Counted from the first letter of the stretch, positions 1 to 9,744 are shown. The stretch is DNA of 45,037 nt from Candidatus Iainarchaeum sp. (GCA_002687735.1 NZBD01000013.1:1-45037); one strand, 5' to 3'. Translations and numbers: made by a program. The notes: generated by a model from the letters alone, not told the origin.

Positions 1-2
1 GA

Positions 3-1076
3 GGCGCTTTTGTTACAAAGGAATACGGTTTTGCCAGAGGTTTTGAATCGTTTGATGATGTCCATGGCTTGCGTGCAGAGGAAATGTTTTCTAATGCTAT
101 TAATTGGGTTGATTCTGATGCTTCTGATGAAAAGTTTTTTCTTTTTCTTCACACTTTTCAACCGCATGATCCTTACAAAAAAAGACAAGAAGTTTTTGAG
201 AAAGAACCTTATGAGCCTATAAGTGATTCAGAAGCTTTGGAACTTTTTGAGAAAAAATTCTCAGATCAAAATTTGACTGCTCAGCAAAAACTAGATTTGT
301 TTAATTATTCTTTTACAAGTGAAAGAATATTTGGGAAGGTTGAACCTTTAAATCCGTTTTTTGCTAAACTGATTCAAGATACAAATAATTATTCTAAAAA
401 ATTATTGGACAATTATTTGAAGATGACTACGTTCTATAATTCTGATGCTGCAAAAGAGTTAAGCGATTTTAATGATTCGCTCAGTTTCATAGTGGATTCT
501 TATGATTCGACTCTGTTTGATGCGGATATTCAGTTTGCTAAGTTCATTAAAAAATTAGAGGAAAAAAATCTCCTTGACAAAACAGTTATTATTTTGCTTT
601 CTGATCACGGGGAAGCTTTTATGGAACATGATTCTTTCTTCCATGCCCGCACTATTTACAACGAAGAAATTCATATACCTTTGATAATCAAATACCCTAA
701 CAATTATCATGCTAGGGTAAAGGAAAGTGTTAGCCTTGTTGATGTTTCTCCAACAGTTCTTCAGAGTTTAAAAATTGATTCTCCTGATTCTTTTCATGGA
801 ATGAGTTTGCTTAATGTTTTGCATGGTTCTAAGAGGGGCCCGATTTTTTCAGAAAAAGTCGGAACAACGGTTATCCAGGACAACTGGAAGCTCATTAGTC
901 AAGACGGTTTAACTGAAGTCTATGATCTCTCAAAAGATCCTGATGAACAAGAAAACCTTGCTTCTACTAATCCAGAAAAACTGGAAGAACTACAAGGCAT
1001 TTTGAATGCATTCGTGGTTTTTGGAAAAGAGAATTCTATTACTCCGAGTGAATCGTCGGTTGTTTGGGATTCTTAA
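3..1076 (+). CDS. Sulfatase / alkaline-phosphatase-superfamily hydrolase, 5' truncated by window edge
   Basis: Frame stays open to base 3 (GAFVTKEYGFARGFESFDDVHGLRAEEM...); sulfatase-like motifs HTFQPHDPY, IILLSDHGEAFMEHDSFFHART, C-terminal YDLSKDPDEQENLA. Confidence 0.88.
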   Translation, partial: GAFVTKEYGFARGFESFDDVHGLRAEEMFSNAINWVDSDASDEKFFLFLHTFQPHDPYKKRQEVFEKEPYEPISDSEALELFEKKFSDQNLTAQQKLDLFNYSFTSERIFGKVEPLNPFFAKLIQDTNNYSKKLLDNYLKMTTFYNSDAAKELSDFNDSLSFIVDSYDSTLFDADIQFAKFIKKLEEKNLLDKTVIILLSDHGEAFMEHDSFFHARTIYNEEIHIPLIIKYPNNYHARVKESVSLVDVSPTVLQSLKIDSPDSFHGMSLLNVLHGSKRGPIFSEKVGTTVIQDNWKLISQDGLTEVYDLSKDPDEQENLASTNPEKLEELQGILNAFVVFGKENSITPSESSVVWDS

Positions 1077-1177
1077 CATAAGATAATAAGTGAAAAAATC
1101 GCTAAACAAAGCTTAACCCGGGCCAAAAACACTTACTTTTATTAAAAGATTAAATAGAGTTTCCTCTCAATGTTTTT

Positions 1178-1858
1178 ATGCCAAATATCTCAGTAGTAAT
1201 GCCATGTTTAAATGAAGAAAAAAGCATTAAAACGTGCATTGAAAAAATCCAAAAAGTTTTCAAAAATAATAAAATAAGCGGAGAAATAATAGTCTCGGAT
1301 AACGCTTCTACAGATTCCTCCGTTAAAATAGCAAAAGATCTCGGAGTAAAAGTAGTTAACCAATCAATTAAGGGTTACGGAGCAGCTTATTTACAAGGTT
1401 TAAAATCTGCTAAGGGAAATTATATTATAATTGCCGATTCTGATAACACTTATGATTTTTTAGAAATGCCAAAATTTATCCAAGCTTTAGATAATGGTTA
1501 TGATTTTGTTATTGGTTCTCGTTTTAAAGGAAAAATGCAAAAAGGTTCAATGAAACCTTTACACAAATATATTGGAAACCCTTTCCTGAATTTTATTTTC
1601 AACATTCTTTATAAAACTAATTTTAGTGACACCCATTCTGGTTTTAGAGCTTTTACAAAAAAAGGAATTAATAATTTGGATTTAAAACAGCAAGGAATGG
1701 AATTTGCTCTTGAAATGATTGTTAAAGTATCAAAAGCAAATTTAAAATCAACAGAAATTCCGGTTAATTATTATGTTAGAGAAGGCCACTCAAAATTAAG
1801 TTCTTTCAAAGATGGTACAAGACACCTTTCTTTTATGCTAGGAGAGTGGTTAAAGTGA
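1178..1858 (+). CDS. GT2 family glycosyltransferase (dolichyl-phosphate sugar synthase-like)
   Basis: N-terminal SVVMPCLNEEKSI, IIVSDNASTDSS, IIADSDNTYDF, VIGSRFKG, DTHSGFRAF motifs. Confidence 0.9.
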   Translation: MPNISVVMPCLNEEKSIKTCIEKIQKVFKNNKISGEIIVSDNASTDSSVKIAKDLGVKVVNQSIKGYGAAYLQGLKSAKGNYIIIADSDNTYDFLEMPKFIQALDNGYDFVIGSRFKGKMQKGSMKPLHKYIGNPFLNFIFNILYKTNFSDTHSGFRAFTKKGINNLDLKQQGMEFALEMIVKVSKANLKSTEIPVNYYVREGHSKLSSFKDGTRHLSFMLGEWLK

Positions 1859-2934
1859 GAATAGCTATTTTTCACGATTATTTAGAAAACATTGGAGGGG
1901 GAGAAAAACTAGTATTAGAAACAGCAAAAAACCTAAACGCAACTGTAATTACAACAAATGTTAATAAAGATGCTATTAAAAAATTAAACTTTGAAAAAAT
2001 AAAAATAATTGATTTGGGAAAAACTCCTAAAAATACATTTTTGAGGCATTTTTTTATTTCATTAAAATTTTTCTTATCTGATTTTTCAAAGGACTTTGAT
2101 TACTATATTTTTTCAGGAAACAGAAGTATTTTTGCAACCTGGAGGCATAAACCTAATTTGTGGTATTGCCATAGCCCTGAAAGAGCCGCCTTTGATTTAC
2201 ACGATTTTTATAAAAGTAAAATGAGCTTTTTTAAAAAAATATTTTTTGCATTTTACTCTTTTTCCTTTAAAATTTCTTTTTTTTCTTTAGCTCTCCCAAA
2301 CATTCAAAAAATAATCACTAATTCAAAAAACACTTCAAAGAGAATTAAAAAGTATTTAGGGAAAAACTCTCAAATTATTTATCCGCCAATTAACACGGCA
2401 TTTTATAAAAACAAAAAATCTAGGGGGTATTGGTTGAGTGTTAATAGATTATACCCCTCAAAAAGGATTGGGTTGCAGTTGGATGCTTTTAAATTAATCC
2501 CAAACAAAAAATTGTTTATAATTGGAGGTTATGTAGAAGTAGATGATGGTGGGGTGCATAAACAGGAATTACTTTCAATTAAACCTGATAATGTTTCTTT
2601 TTTAGGAACAATTAGTGAAAAGGAATTGCAAAAATTGTATTCTGAGTGTGAAGGTTTTATTGCCACTGCCAGCGATGAGGACTTTGGTATGACTGTTGTC
2701 GAGGCTATGGCTTCGGGGAAAGCTGTTGTTTGTGTTGATGAGGGTGGTTTTAGAGAGACTGTGATTGATAATAAAACCGGTTTCTTGGTCAATGCAGATC
2801 CTTTGAGTTTGGCTAATGCTGTTAGAAAAACCTCTGAAAACAACAATTCTTTCAAAGATGCCTGTTTAAAGAATGCCAAAAAATTTGATTCTAAAATCTA
2901 TTTTGAAAAAATCAGGGAAGTGATTTTTACATGA
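1855..2934 (+). CDS. GT4 family glycosyltransferase (pair A, copy 1)
   Basis: GT-B protein with SVNRLYPSKRIGLQLDAF and EDFGMTVVEAMASGKAVVCVDEGG. GTG at 1855 (MRIAIFHDYLENIGGGEKL) matches the paralog start MKIAIFHDFLDQKGGGERL, so it is preferred to 1846. Confidence 0.9.
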   Translation: MRIAIFHDYLENIGGGEKLVLETAKNLNATVITTNVNKDAIKKLNFEKIKIIDLGKTPKNTFLRHFFISLKFFLSDFSKDFDYYIFSGNRSIFATWRHKPNLWYCHSPERAAFDLHDFYKSKMSFFKKIFFAFYSFSFKISFFSLALPNIQKIITNSKNTSKRIKKYLGKNSQIIYPPINTAFYKNKKSRGYWLSVNRLYPSKRIGLQLDAFKLIPNKKLFIIGGYVEVDDGGVHKQELLSIKPDNVSFLGTISEKELQKLYSECEGFIATASDEDFGMTVVEAMASGKAVVCVDEGGFRETVIDNKTGFLVNADPLSLANAVRKTSENNNSFKDACLKNAKKFDSKIYFEKIREVIFT

Positions 2935-3935
2935 AAATTGCTATTTTTCATGATTTTTTGGATCAAAAAGGCGGGGGAGAAAGACTTGTTTTAGAAACTG
3001 CAAAAAATTTGAATGCAGATATTATTACTGCTGGTTTTGACAAAGATATTTTATCTAATTTGGGTTTTAAAGATCAAAAAGTGATTGTTTTACCTTCTTT
3101 TACTACAAATAAACGTTTACGTGATTTTTCTGCTGCTTTTGCTTTTTTGAATTGCAATTTTTCTAATTCTTACGATTTTTTTATTTTCAGCGGGGCTCTA
3201 ACTCTTTTTGCTTCTAACAAACATTCCCCCAATTTTTTTTATTGTCACGAAACCCCTGAAGGAATTTTAAAACCAATTTTCAAAAAATTTATTAAGAACC
3301 AAAAAAATATTATTGCTAACTCTAAAAGAACAGAACAAAAACTCCTCAAAGAATTCAAAGTTAAATCAAAAATAATTTACCCTATTATTACTACTAATAA
3401 TTTTTACAACAAAAAATCTAAGGGTTATTGGTTGAGTGTCAATAGGCTATATCCGCGTAAAAGAATTGGGTTGCAGTTAGATGTGTTTAAATTATTGCAA
3501 AATAAAAAATTAATTATTATAGGGGATTACCATTCTCGGCTTGCTGAGGAAGAGTATAAAGATTTTTTATTAAAAAATAAATCAAGCAATGTTCAATTTG
3601 CATTAAATGTTACTCAGAAAGAATTGCAAAAATTGTATTCTGAGTGTGAAGGTTTTATTGCAACCTCTGAAGATGAACCTTTTGGTATGAGCGTTGTTGA
3701 GGCTATGGCTTCTGGGAAGGGGGTTGTTTGTGTTGATGAGGGTGGTTTTAGAGAGACTGTGATTGATAATAAAACCGGTTTCTTGGTCAATGCTAATCCT
3801 AGTGATTTAGTTGGTGCTGTTAATAATGTTTCTCGGGATCCTGGGAGATTTAAGATTGCTTCTATTGAGCAAGCAAAAAATTTTGATTCAAAAATATTTT
3901 TTAAGAACATTAAAAAAGAAATAAACTTGGAGTGA
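2931..3935 (+). CDS. GT4 family glycosyltransferase (pair A, copy 2)
   Basis: Paralog of the preceding gene; ATGA overlap; EPFGMSVVEAMASGKGVVCVDEGG. Confidence 0.9.
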   Translation: MKIAIFHDFLDQKGGGERLVLETAKNLNADIITAGFDKDILSNLGFKDQKVIVLPSFTTNKRLRDFSAAFAFLNCNFSNSYDFFIFSGALTLFASNKHSPNFFYCHETPEGILKPIFKKFIKNQKNIIANSKRTEQKLLKEFKVKSKIIYPIITTNNFYNKKSKGYWLSVNRLYPRKRIGLQLDVFKLLQNKKLIIIGDYHSRLAEEEYKDFLLKNKSSNVQFALNVTQKELQKLYSECEGFIATSEDEPFGMSVVEAMASGKGVVCVDEGGFRETVIDNKTGFLVNANPSDLVGAVNNVSRDPGRFKIASIEQAKNFDSKIFFKNIKKEINLE

Positions 3936-3948
3936 ATGAGGGTTTATT

Positions 3949-5085
3949 ATGAAAATAGCTTCTGTTTGTTATGATTTAGAAAAAAGAAACGCTATTCCTA
4001 CTGCTATAATAAAGATTAGTGAGGAGTTAAGTAAAGAGCACGATGTAAAAGTTTTTTGTTTAGTAAAACCGGAAAATCGTAGTGGTTTGAATTTTCAAAT
4101 AGCAAATGTTCCGAATTTTCCTTTTTTTCAAGAATTTTTACGTTCTTTAACTTCTTTTTTTTGGTTTAAGAAAAAATTTTTTGATGTAACTATAAGCCCA
4201 GGGTTGCCTGTTCTAAACTCTGATTTGGTGATATCTCCAGCATGTAGTCTTTATGCAGTACTCTCGTTTTGGGCTTATGATAAAGGATCTCCTATAAAGG
4301 GAATTTGGACTGCTAGAATAGTTAGCACTATTCTTGCATCTCCTTCTCTTTTATTGGAATTTTTAATTTATAGATTTAGACTGTATAAAAAAATTGTGGC
4401 AAGTTCAAATAAACATAAAAATGAATTAATGCAATCATATGGAGTTCCCGAATCTGACATTGAAATAGTTCCATATGGAGTTGAGTTTTCAAGGTTTAAT
4501 ACAAGTGCTGATAAGAGAAGTAAAATTAGAAAAAAAATTAGGAAGGAATTAGGTTTAAAGAAGCAAAAAGTTATTCTTTTTGTGGGAATAAATTTTATTC
4601 AAAAAGGGTTAACTCATTTGATTGAGTCAATTCCGCTTTTGAGTGATAAGGAGGCTGTGCTTGTTGTTGTTGGTAATGATAATAAAATTCCTTATGAGGG
4701 TCAGGTGGAAAAGCTTGGAATAGGGAACAGAGTTTTTTTTGTTGGTCGTAAAGAAAATGTTCAAGATTATTTTAATGCGAGTGATGCTTTTGTTTTTCCT
4801 AGTTTTTATGAGCCTTTCGGAATAGTTGTTTTGGAAGCCATGGCTTCGAAGCTTCCTATGGCTGTTAGTAGTAATTGTGGGGTTACTGAGTTTATTAGTA
4901 AGGATTCGTTTTTGTCTATTGATGAGCCTTGGAATGTTAAGGAGATTGCTCGAAAGACTGATTTGCTTTTATCAAATAGTAAAGATGTAAAGAAAATGGT
5001 TGAAAATGCGTATTTGAATGTAAAGGATTTTTCTTGGGGGAAAGTTAGTAAAAAATATGCAAAAATAGTTGAGGGTTTATTATGA
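3949..5085 (+). CDS. GT4 family glycosyltransferase (pair B, copy 1)
   Basis: VILFVGINFIQKGLTHLIESIPLL, VFPSFYEPFGIVVLEAMASKLPM motifs. Confidence 0.9.
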   Translation: MKIASVCYDLEKRNAIPTAIIKISEELSKEHDVKVFCLVKPENRSGLNFQIANVPNFPFFQEFLRSLTSFFWFKKKFFDVTISPGLPVLNSDLVISPACSLYAVLSFWAYDKGSPIKGIWTARIVSTILASPSLLLEFLIYRFRLYKKIVASSNKHKNELMQSYGVPESDIEIVPYGVEFSRFNTSADKRSKIRKKIRKELGLKKQKVILFVGINFIQKGLTHLIESIPLLSDKEAVLVVVGNDNKIPYEGQVEKLGIGNRVFFVGRKENVQDYFNASDAFVFPSFYEPFGIVVLEAMASKLPMAVSSNCGVTEFISKDSFLSIDEPWNVKEIARKTDLLLSNSKDVKKMVENAYLNVKDFSWGKVSKKYAKIVEGLL

Positions 5086-6242
5086 AAATTGCTTTTGTTA
5101 ATTTTGATTTGGGTAGAAGAAATGCTGTTCCTTCTATTTTAACAAATATTAGTTTGGAGTTGAATAAAAAGCATCGTGTGAAAGTTTTTTGCGGTATTAA
5201 ACCGAGAGATCGTGGTGGTTTGAGTTTTCAAAGTGTTAATTTTTTGGGTTTTCCTTTTTTTCGGGATTTTTGGTTTTCTTTGACTTCTTTTTTTTGGTTT
5301 AAGAAAAAGGATTTTGATGTGGCTATAAGTTCGGGATTGCCTTTTCTAAATTCTGATTTGGTTGTATCTCCATCATGTATTCTTCATGCAGTAAAATTAC
5401 TTTGGACTCACAATAAAAAAATTCCCATACCTGTATCTTGGACTGATAAAATAATTATCACTATCAACATCTTTCCGGCACTTTTTTTAGAGTTTTTGGT
5501 TTATCGTTTTAGGTTGTATAAAAAAATTGTTTCCGTTTCAACTATCCATAAAAATCAATTAATGCAATTATATGGGGTTCCAGATTCCGATATTGAGGTG
5601 GTTCCTTGTGGGGTTGAGTTTTCAAGGTTTAATTCAAGTCCTTTTAAGAGAAGTAAAATTAGGAATAAAATTAGGGGTGAATTGGGTTTAAAGGAGCAAA
5701 AAGTTATTCTTTTTGTGGGAACAGAGTTCCTCCGAAAAGGTTTAGCTTATTTAATTGAATCAATCCCGCTTTTGGTAGATGAGACCGCTGTGCTTGTTGT
5801 TGTGGGTGATGATAATAGGGTTCCTTATGAGGATCAGGTGAAAAGACTCGGAATTGAGAACAGGGTTTTTTTTGTTGGTCGTAAAGAAAATCTTCAGGAT
5901 TATTATTTTTTGAGTGATGTTTTTGTTTTCCCTAGTTTTTATGAGTCTTTCGGAATAGCCGCTTTAGAGGTTATGGCGTCTAAAATTCCGGTGCTTATTA
6001 GTGATAATTGTGGGGTTACTGAGTTTATTAGTGGGGATTCGTTTTTGTCTATTGATGAGCCTTGGAATGTTAAGGAGATTGCCCGAAAGACTGATTTGCT
6101 TTTATCAAATAGTAAAGATGTAAAGAAAATGGTTGAAAATGCGTATTTGGATGTAAAGGATTTTTCTTGGGGAAAAGTTAGTAAAAAATACGCAAAAATT
6201 GTTGCCGAAATCCCAAAAAATAAAAAACAGTTAAAACAATAA
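5082..6242 (+). CDS. GT4 family glycosyltransferase (pair B, copy 2)
   Basis: Paralog of preceding gene, ATGA overlap; VFPSFYESFGIAALEVMASKIPV. Confidence 0.9.
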   Translation: MKIAFVNFDLGRRNAVPSILTNISLELNKKHRVKVFCGIKPRDRGGLSFQSVNFLGFPFFRDFWFSLTSFFWFKKKDFDVAISSGLPFLNSDLVVSPSCILHAVKLLWTHNKKIPIPVSWTDKIIITINIFPALFLEFLVYRFRLYKKIVSVSTIHKNQLMQLYGVPDSDIEVVPCGVEFSRFNSSPFKRSKIRNKIRGELGLKEQKVILFVGTEFLRKGLAYLIESIPLLVDETAVLVVVGDDNRVPYEDQVKRLGIENRVFFVGRKENLQDYYFLSDVFVFPSFYESFGIAALEVMASKIPVLISDNCGVTEFISGDSFLSIDEPWNVKEIARKTDLLLSNSKDVKKMVENAYLDVKDFSWGKVSKKYAKIVAEIPKNKKQLKQ

Positions 6243-6248
6243 AGAAAT

Positions 6249-7484
6249 TTAAAGTATTTTTTTTAATTTTAGTGAATTTAAAGCTAATAATATTGTTAAT
6301 GCGATTGTTGAACCAAATAAAACTCCAGCAATTCCAAATGGGATAATTAGTATAAAACTTAAAATAATATTAATAATAGTTGCAATTAAACGGTTTCGGA
6401 AAAGAATTTTTTCTAATCTTAGAGACATTAAAGCTGTTGCGGTTACTTGATCTAAGAAAGTTATAGGGAGCAGCGGAATAAACCAAATAAATAATTCAAT
6501 CGAATCAAAAAACTTTTCTCCAAAAACGGATAACACTATTTCAGTTCTAAATAAATAGAAAATTAAACTTATTCCAATAGAAAATAAGAATCCAAATAGT
6601 AAAGATTTTTTAATAATTCTTTTAAATCCCTTTTTGTCAGAAGCATTTTTAGAGGTTAAAGGAAATAATGCCTCATTGAAAGCACTCACAACTAAAGTAA
6701 ACAAAATGTAAAATTTTGCTGCAACTCCATAAATCCCCAGAGAATAATCTCCCATTAATAGCTTTATCAGCAAAGGATCGGTGTATAAAAATAATATTCC
6801 TAAAAAACTCAAAGCCCCAAAAAAGAAACTTTTTTTGATTGCCCATAAACCTTTTTTAATTGGGTTAATTGAAATAATTACTTTATTTTTTTTCAAGAAA
6901 ATAATTGAAAAAATAGTTGATAATAAGGAAGCAATGATATAAGCTATTCCGATCCCAATAAAACTAAACCCCAGGTATAATGCTGTTCCTGCTAAAATTA
7001 GTATAATGAAATTGTTTGCACTTAGAACAATTGATTGGGAAACGAAATCTTGTTTTGCTTTAAGGGGGGAAAACAAAAATACGATTATCGATTCTAATAT
7101 AACCGAAATTATAATTGCCATCAAAATAAATAACTCTTGAAAAGAGAACTCTGAAAAAAACCCGATTAAAGTGCCTAATGCAATAACTATTATTGATAAT
7201 ATTATTTTTGAACTTAATCCATTAGCTATTAACAAATCGCTCTTTTCAGGATTTTTTGCTGTTTCCCTTATAACAAAAAAAGTTAATCCTAAGTCTACTA
7301 TTGAAAAAAATATCCCGCCTAATACAAGCACATAAGTGTAGAAACCGAATTCTTCTACTGTTAAAATCCTAGCGATAAATATTGAAAGAAGAAAGAGAAA
7401 GCCTTTTGACAGAGAATTTGACATTAGTATTGCCAATGTATTTTTTGTCACTAAAAAATTAACCATAAATAAAAACTGAAGCAA
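6249..7484 (-). CDS. Polysaccharide biosynthesis flippase (Wzx/MATE-like oligosaccharide exporter)
   Basis: Many hydrophobic segments; N-terminal NSLSKGFLFLLSIFIARILTVEEFGFYTYVLVLGGIFFSIVDLGLTFFVIRETAK is typical of the family. Start may be Met7. Confidence 0.87.
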   Translation of the reverse strand: MLQFLFMVNFLVTKNTLAILMSNSLSKGFLFLLSIFIARILTVEEFGFYTYVLVLGGIFFSIVDLGLTFFVIRETAKNPEKSDLLIANGLSSKIILSIIVIALGTLIGFFSEFSFQELFILMAIIISVILESIIVFLFSPLKAKQDFVSQSIVLSANNFIILILAGTALYLGFSFIGIGIAYIIASLLSTIFSIIFLKKNKVIISINPIKKGLWAIKKSFFFGALSFLGILFLYTDPLLIKLLMGDYSLGIYGVAAKFYILFTLVVSAFNEALFPLTSKNASDKKGFKRIIKKSLLFGFLFSIGISLIFYLFRTEIVLSVFGEKFFDSIELFIWFIPLLPITFLDQVTATALMSLRLEKILFRNRLIATIINIILSFILIIPFGIAGVLFGSTIALTILLALNSLKLKKIL

Positions 7485-7496
7485 ATATTAAAAAAT

Positions 7497-8432
7497 TCAT
7501 AATTCTATGTCTGCTTTTGTCAGAAACCAGTTTTTAGTGTTCAAAATTCCTGCTTTTTTTATTTTCGGTATAAAACAGCTAACCATGAGGGGTATTTCGC
7601 TAAATGGCATTTTAATAAAACCCATTTCTCTTAACTTTGAAATAATTAAATTATCAGTAAAATAGCCCTCTAAATAAAAAACTGGTTCTTTTGAATAATA
7701 ATTAACCATTGCGTTCAGTATTTCTTTATGATATCCAACGCTGATAAAATCAATTATACTGATACCAAATCTATATTTTTCAACAACAATATAACCAATA
7801 GGTCCATTTTTTTTATAGGCTATAAAAACATTATAATTATTATTAGGTTTTTCAAAAAACCTCCACTTAAAAAATTCCAGATCTCTGATAACACAAACTT
7901 TTTCGTGTTTAAATTTATTCCAAATAATATTAATGTCTTCTATTGGCTTGTTTACTTTAATTAATTTAATTTTATTACTTTGTTGGTTTTTTGGAAAAAT
8001 TTTAAGAAAATTAAATATTTTCCCTTCTTCGCGTAAACCAAATTTTTTCAATACGGTTTTTCCTAATTTATTGGGAAAACCATATAAAATCAACTTTTGT
8101 TTTTCCGCTCTGTTTATTCCTTCTTTTATTATCTTTCCAAATATTCCTTTTTCTGTTTCTTCTTTTTTAGTTTTAACATCTTCTCCCTTAAGCCCTACAT
8201 ATTTTTTATTATTAATTTGAATAAATTGTGCTATTGATCCAGAGTGGCCAACTACCTCGTTTTTTTTATTAACAGCAATAATAGCCAATTTTTTTGCCAC
8301 AACTGGTGTTAAGTACTTCCATTCCCAATATTCTCTTGAAATAATTTCAGAATCTTCGTTTAACAATTCTAATATGCTATTAGTGTATTTATCTGCAGCA
8401 TCCACAATTCTAATATTTTCATTTTCCGTCAA
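7497..8432 (-). CDS. GNAT-like acetyltransferase
   Basis: N-terminal IRIVDAADKYTNSILELLNEDSE..., EYWEWKYL, VVGHSGSIAQFIQINNKKYVGLKGEDV; sits with glycan genes. Confidence 0.6.
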   Translation of the reverse strand: MTENENIRIVDAADKYTNSILELLNEDSEIISREYWEWKYLTPVVAKKLAIIAVNKKNEVVGHSGSIAQFIQINNKKYVGLKGEDVKTKKEETEKGIFGKIIKEGINRAEKQKLILYGFPNKLGKTVLKKFGLREEGKIFNFLKIFPKNQQSNKIKLIKVNKPIEDINIIWNKFKHEKVCVIRDLEFFKWRFFEKPNNNYNVFIAYKKNGPIGYIVVEKYRFGISIIDFISVGYHKEILNAMVNYYSKEPVFYLEGYFTDNLIISKLREMGFIKMPFSEIPLMVSCFIPKIKKAGILNTKNWFLTKADIEL

Positions 8433-8473
8433 AATTCATCACTTAAAAAACTTTTTTGTTTATTACAATTATT

Positions 8474-8902
8474 ATGTTAAAAGAGAATAAATATGTTGAT
8501 TTAGCGGTTGGGCAAAAAGCATTCATTTCAAGAGAAATCACGGAAAAAGACATTATGGATTTTGCAAAAATAAGTGGAGATATGAATCCACTTCACGTTG
8601 ATAAAACTTATGCTAAAAAAGCAACGTTCAAAAATATTATCGCGCATGGAATTCTAACAGCAGCCCTAATTTCGGCTGTTCTTGGAACAAAACTCCCTGG
8701 GCCTGGTTATATTTATTTGCAGCAAGAAATCAAGTTTCTTAAACCTGTTTTTCCTGGAGACACGATTAGTGTGGAAGTTGAGATAACAAAAAAAATCAAC
8801 GAAAAAAAATCTCTTGAATTAAGTTTTACTTGCACTAACCAAAGAAACCAAATTGTTCTTGGGGGAAGCAGTATTATCAAAGCTCCGCCTTCTCTGTATT
8901 AG
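8474..8902 (+). CDS. MaoC-like hot-dog dehydratase, active-site motif intact
   Basis: FAKISGDMNPLHVDKTYAKKATFKNIIAHGILTAALISAVLGTKLPGPG matches the R-hydratase D-x-N-P-L-H / HG motif. ATG at 8474 preferred to 8456. Confidence 0.9.
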   Translation: MLKENKYVDLAVGQKAFISREITEKDIMDFAKISGDMNPLHVDKTYAKKATFKNIIAHGILTAALISAVLGTKLPGPGYIYLQQEIKFLKPVFPGDTISVEVEITKKINEKKSLELSFTCTNQRNQIVLGGSSIIKAPPSLY

Positions 8903-8910
8903 GTGTTATT

Positions 8911-9327
8911 TTGAGTATAATTAAATTTGAAGAATTAAAAATTGGTCAAAAAAAATTTATCACAAAAAAAATTTCTCAAGAAAACATTTCAAATTTTACA
9001 ACTCTAATCACAAAACAAGCCCCTCATTCTACTGAGGCTTCAGCTTCCTTTGTGAATGATCGTATTCCTCAAAGTTCTCTAATTGGGTCAATATTATCTG
9101 TTCTTGTTGGAAGCGAACTCCCTGGAAAAGGTTATATTTCAATTAATTATGAAATTTTTTTCCCAGAATCTAATTTAACACTTGAAGAAGGAGATATTGT
9201 TAAGGCAGAGTCAGAGATAGTTAAAAAAACAGAAGACGGTTTAGTAAAAGTAAAGTTAACTTGTTTGAATCAGAATAATGAGTTGGTTGGCTGGGGAACC
9301 TCTTTAGTAAAAAAGTTATCATTTTAA
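8911..9327 (+). CDS. MaoC-like hot-dog protein, active-site motif degenerate
   Basis: Same fold cues (LVGSELPGKGYISINYEIFFPESN), but the D-x-N-P-L-H region reads ITKQAPHST and the HG region reads PQSSLIG. TTG start. Confidence 0.8.
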   Translation: MSIIKFEELKIGQKKFITKKISQENISNFTTLITKQAPHSTEASASFVNDRIPQSSLIGSILSVLVGSELPGKGYISINYEIFFPESNLTLEEGDIVKAESEIVKKTEDGLVKVKLTCLNQNNELVGWGTSLVKKLSF

Positions 9328-9744
9328 TATTTCTTCATAAAGATTAAACACTGTTTTTGGAGAATGATCCTCAAACTGAATCCCATCAGTAACTGTTAAA
9401 TAAGGGCTTCTCTTGGATTGAATTTCACTTATTTTCATTTCCACAATAACAAACCCCTCAACTTCCCTAATTTTTGTTCCAACCCCATTAATAGTAAAAA
9501 CAAAATTATTTCCTCCAATTACACTCATACAAATTTGTCCATTGTCTAAAACATTTTGTAAAGATTCACTTTTATCATAAAAACCAAACCTAATTGTTTG
9601 CGCGTCTTTAACTCTAGTTAAACCCATGTGGGACACTCCAATTTTCCCCTTAGAATCAATTGTAGAAATAGTTGGAATACATTTCCCAGAATTAATGTAA
9701 TCGATTGCTTTTTGAATTAACTCTGTTCCTAAATAATTTCCCAT
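9319..9744 (-). CDS. Pyridoxamine 5'-phosphate oxidase-like flavin/F420 split-barrel protein
   Basis: CIPTISTIDSKGKIGVSHMGLTRVKDAQTIRFGFYDKSESLQNVLDNGQICMSVIGG pattern typical of the PNPOx-like fold. Confidence 0.75.
   Translation of the reverse strand: MGNYLGTELIQKAIDYINSGKCIPTISTIDSKGKIGVSHMGLTRVKDAQTIRFGFYDKSESLQNVLDNGQICMSVIGGNNFVFTINGVGTKIREVEGFVIVEMKISEIQSKRSPYLTVTDGIQFEDHSPKTVFNLYEEILK

Noticed and set aside
10-222. 70-aa ORF at the window start
   Set aside because: Overlaps the sulfatase frame, which is open to the window edge and carries the conserved motifs.
2529-3910. Antisense ORFs 2529-2879 and 3614-3910, similar to each other
   Set aside because: Their similarity simply mirrors the GT4 paralogs on the plus strand.
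7728-8220. Plus-strand ORFs 7728-7964 and 7933-8220
   Set aside because: Antisense to the GNAT-like gene; Asn/Ile/Phe/Ser-rich products with no family signal.
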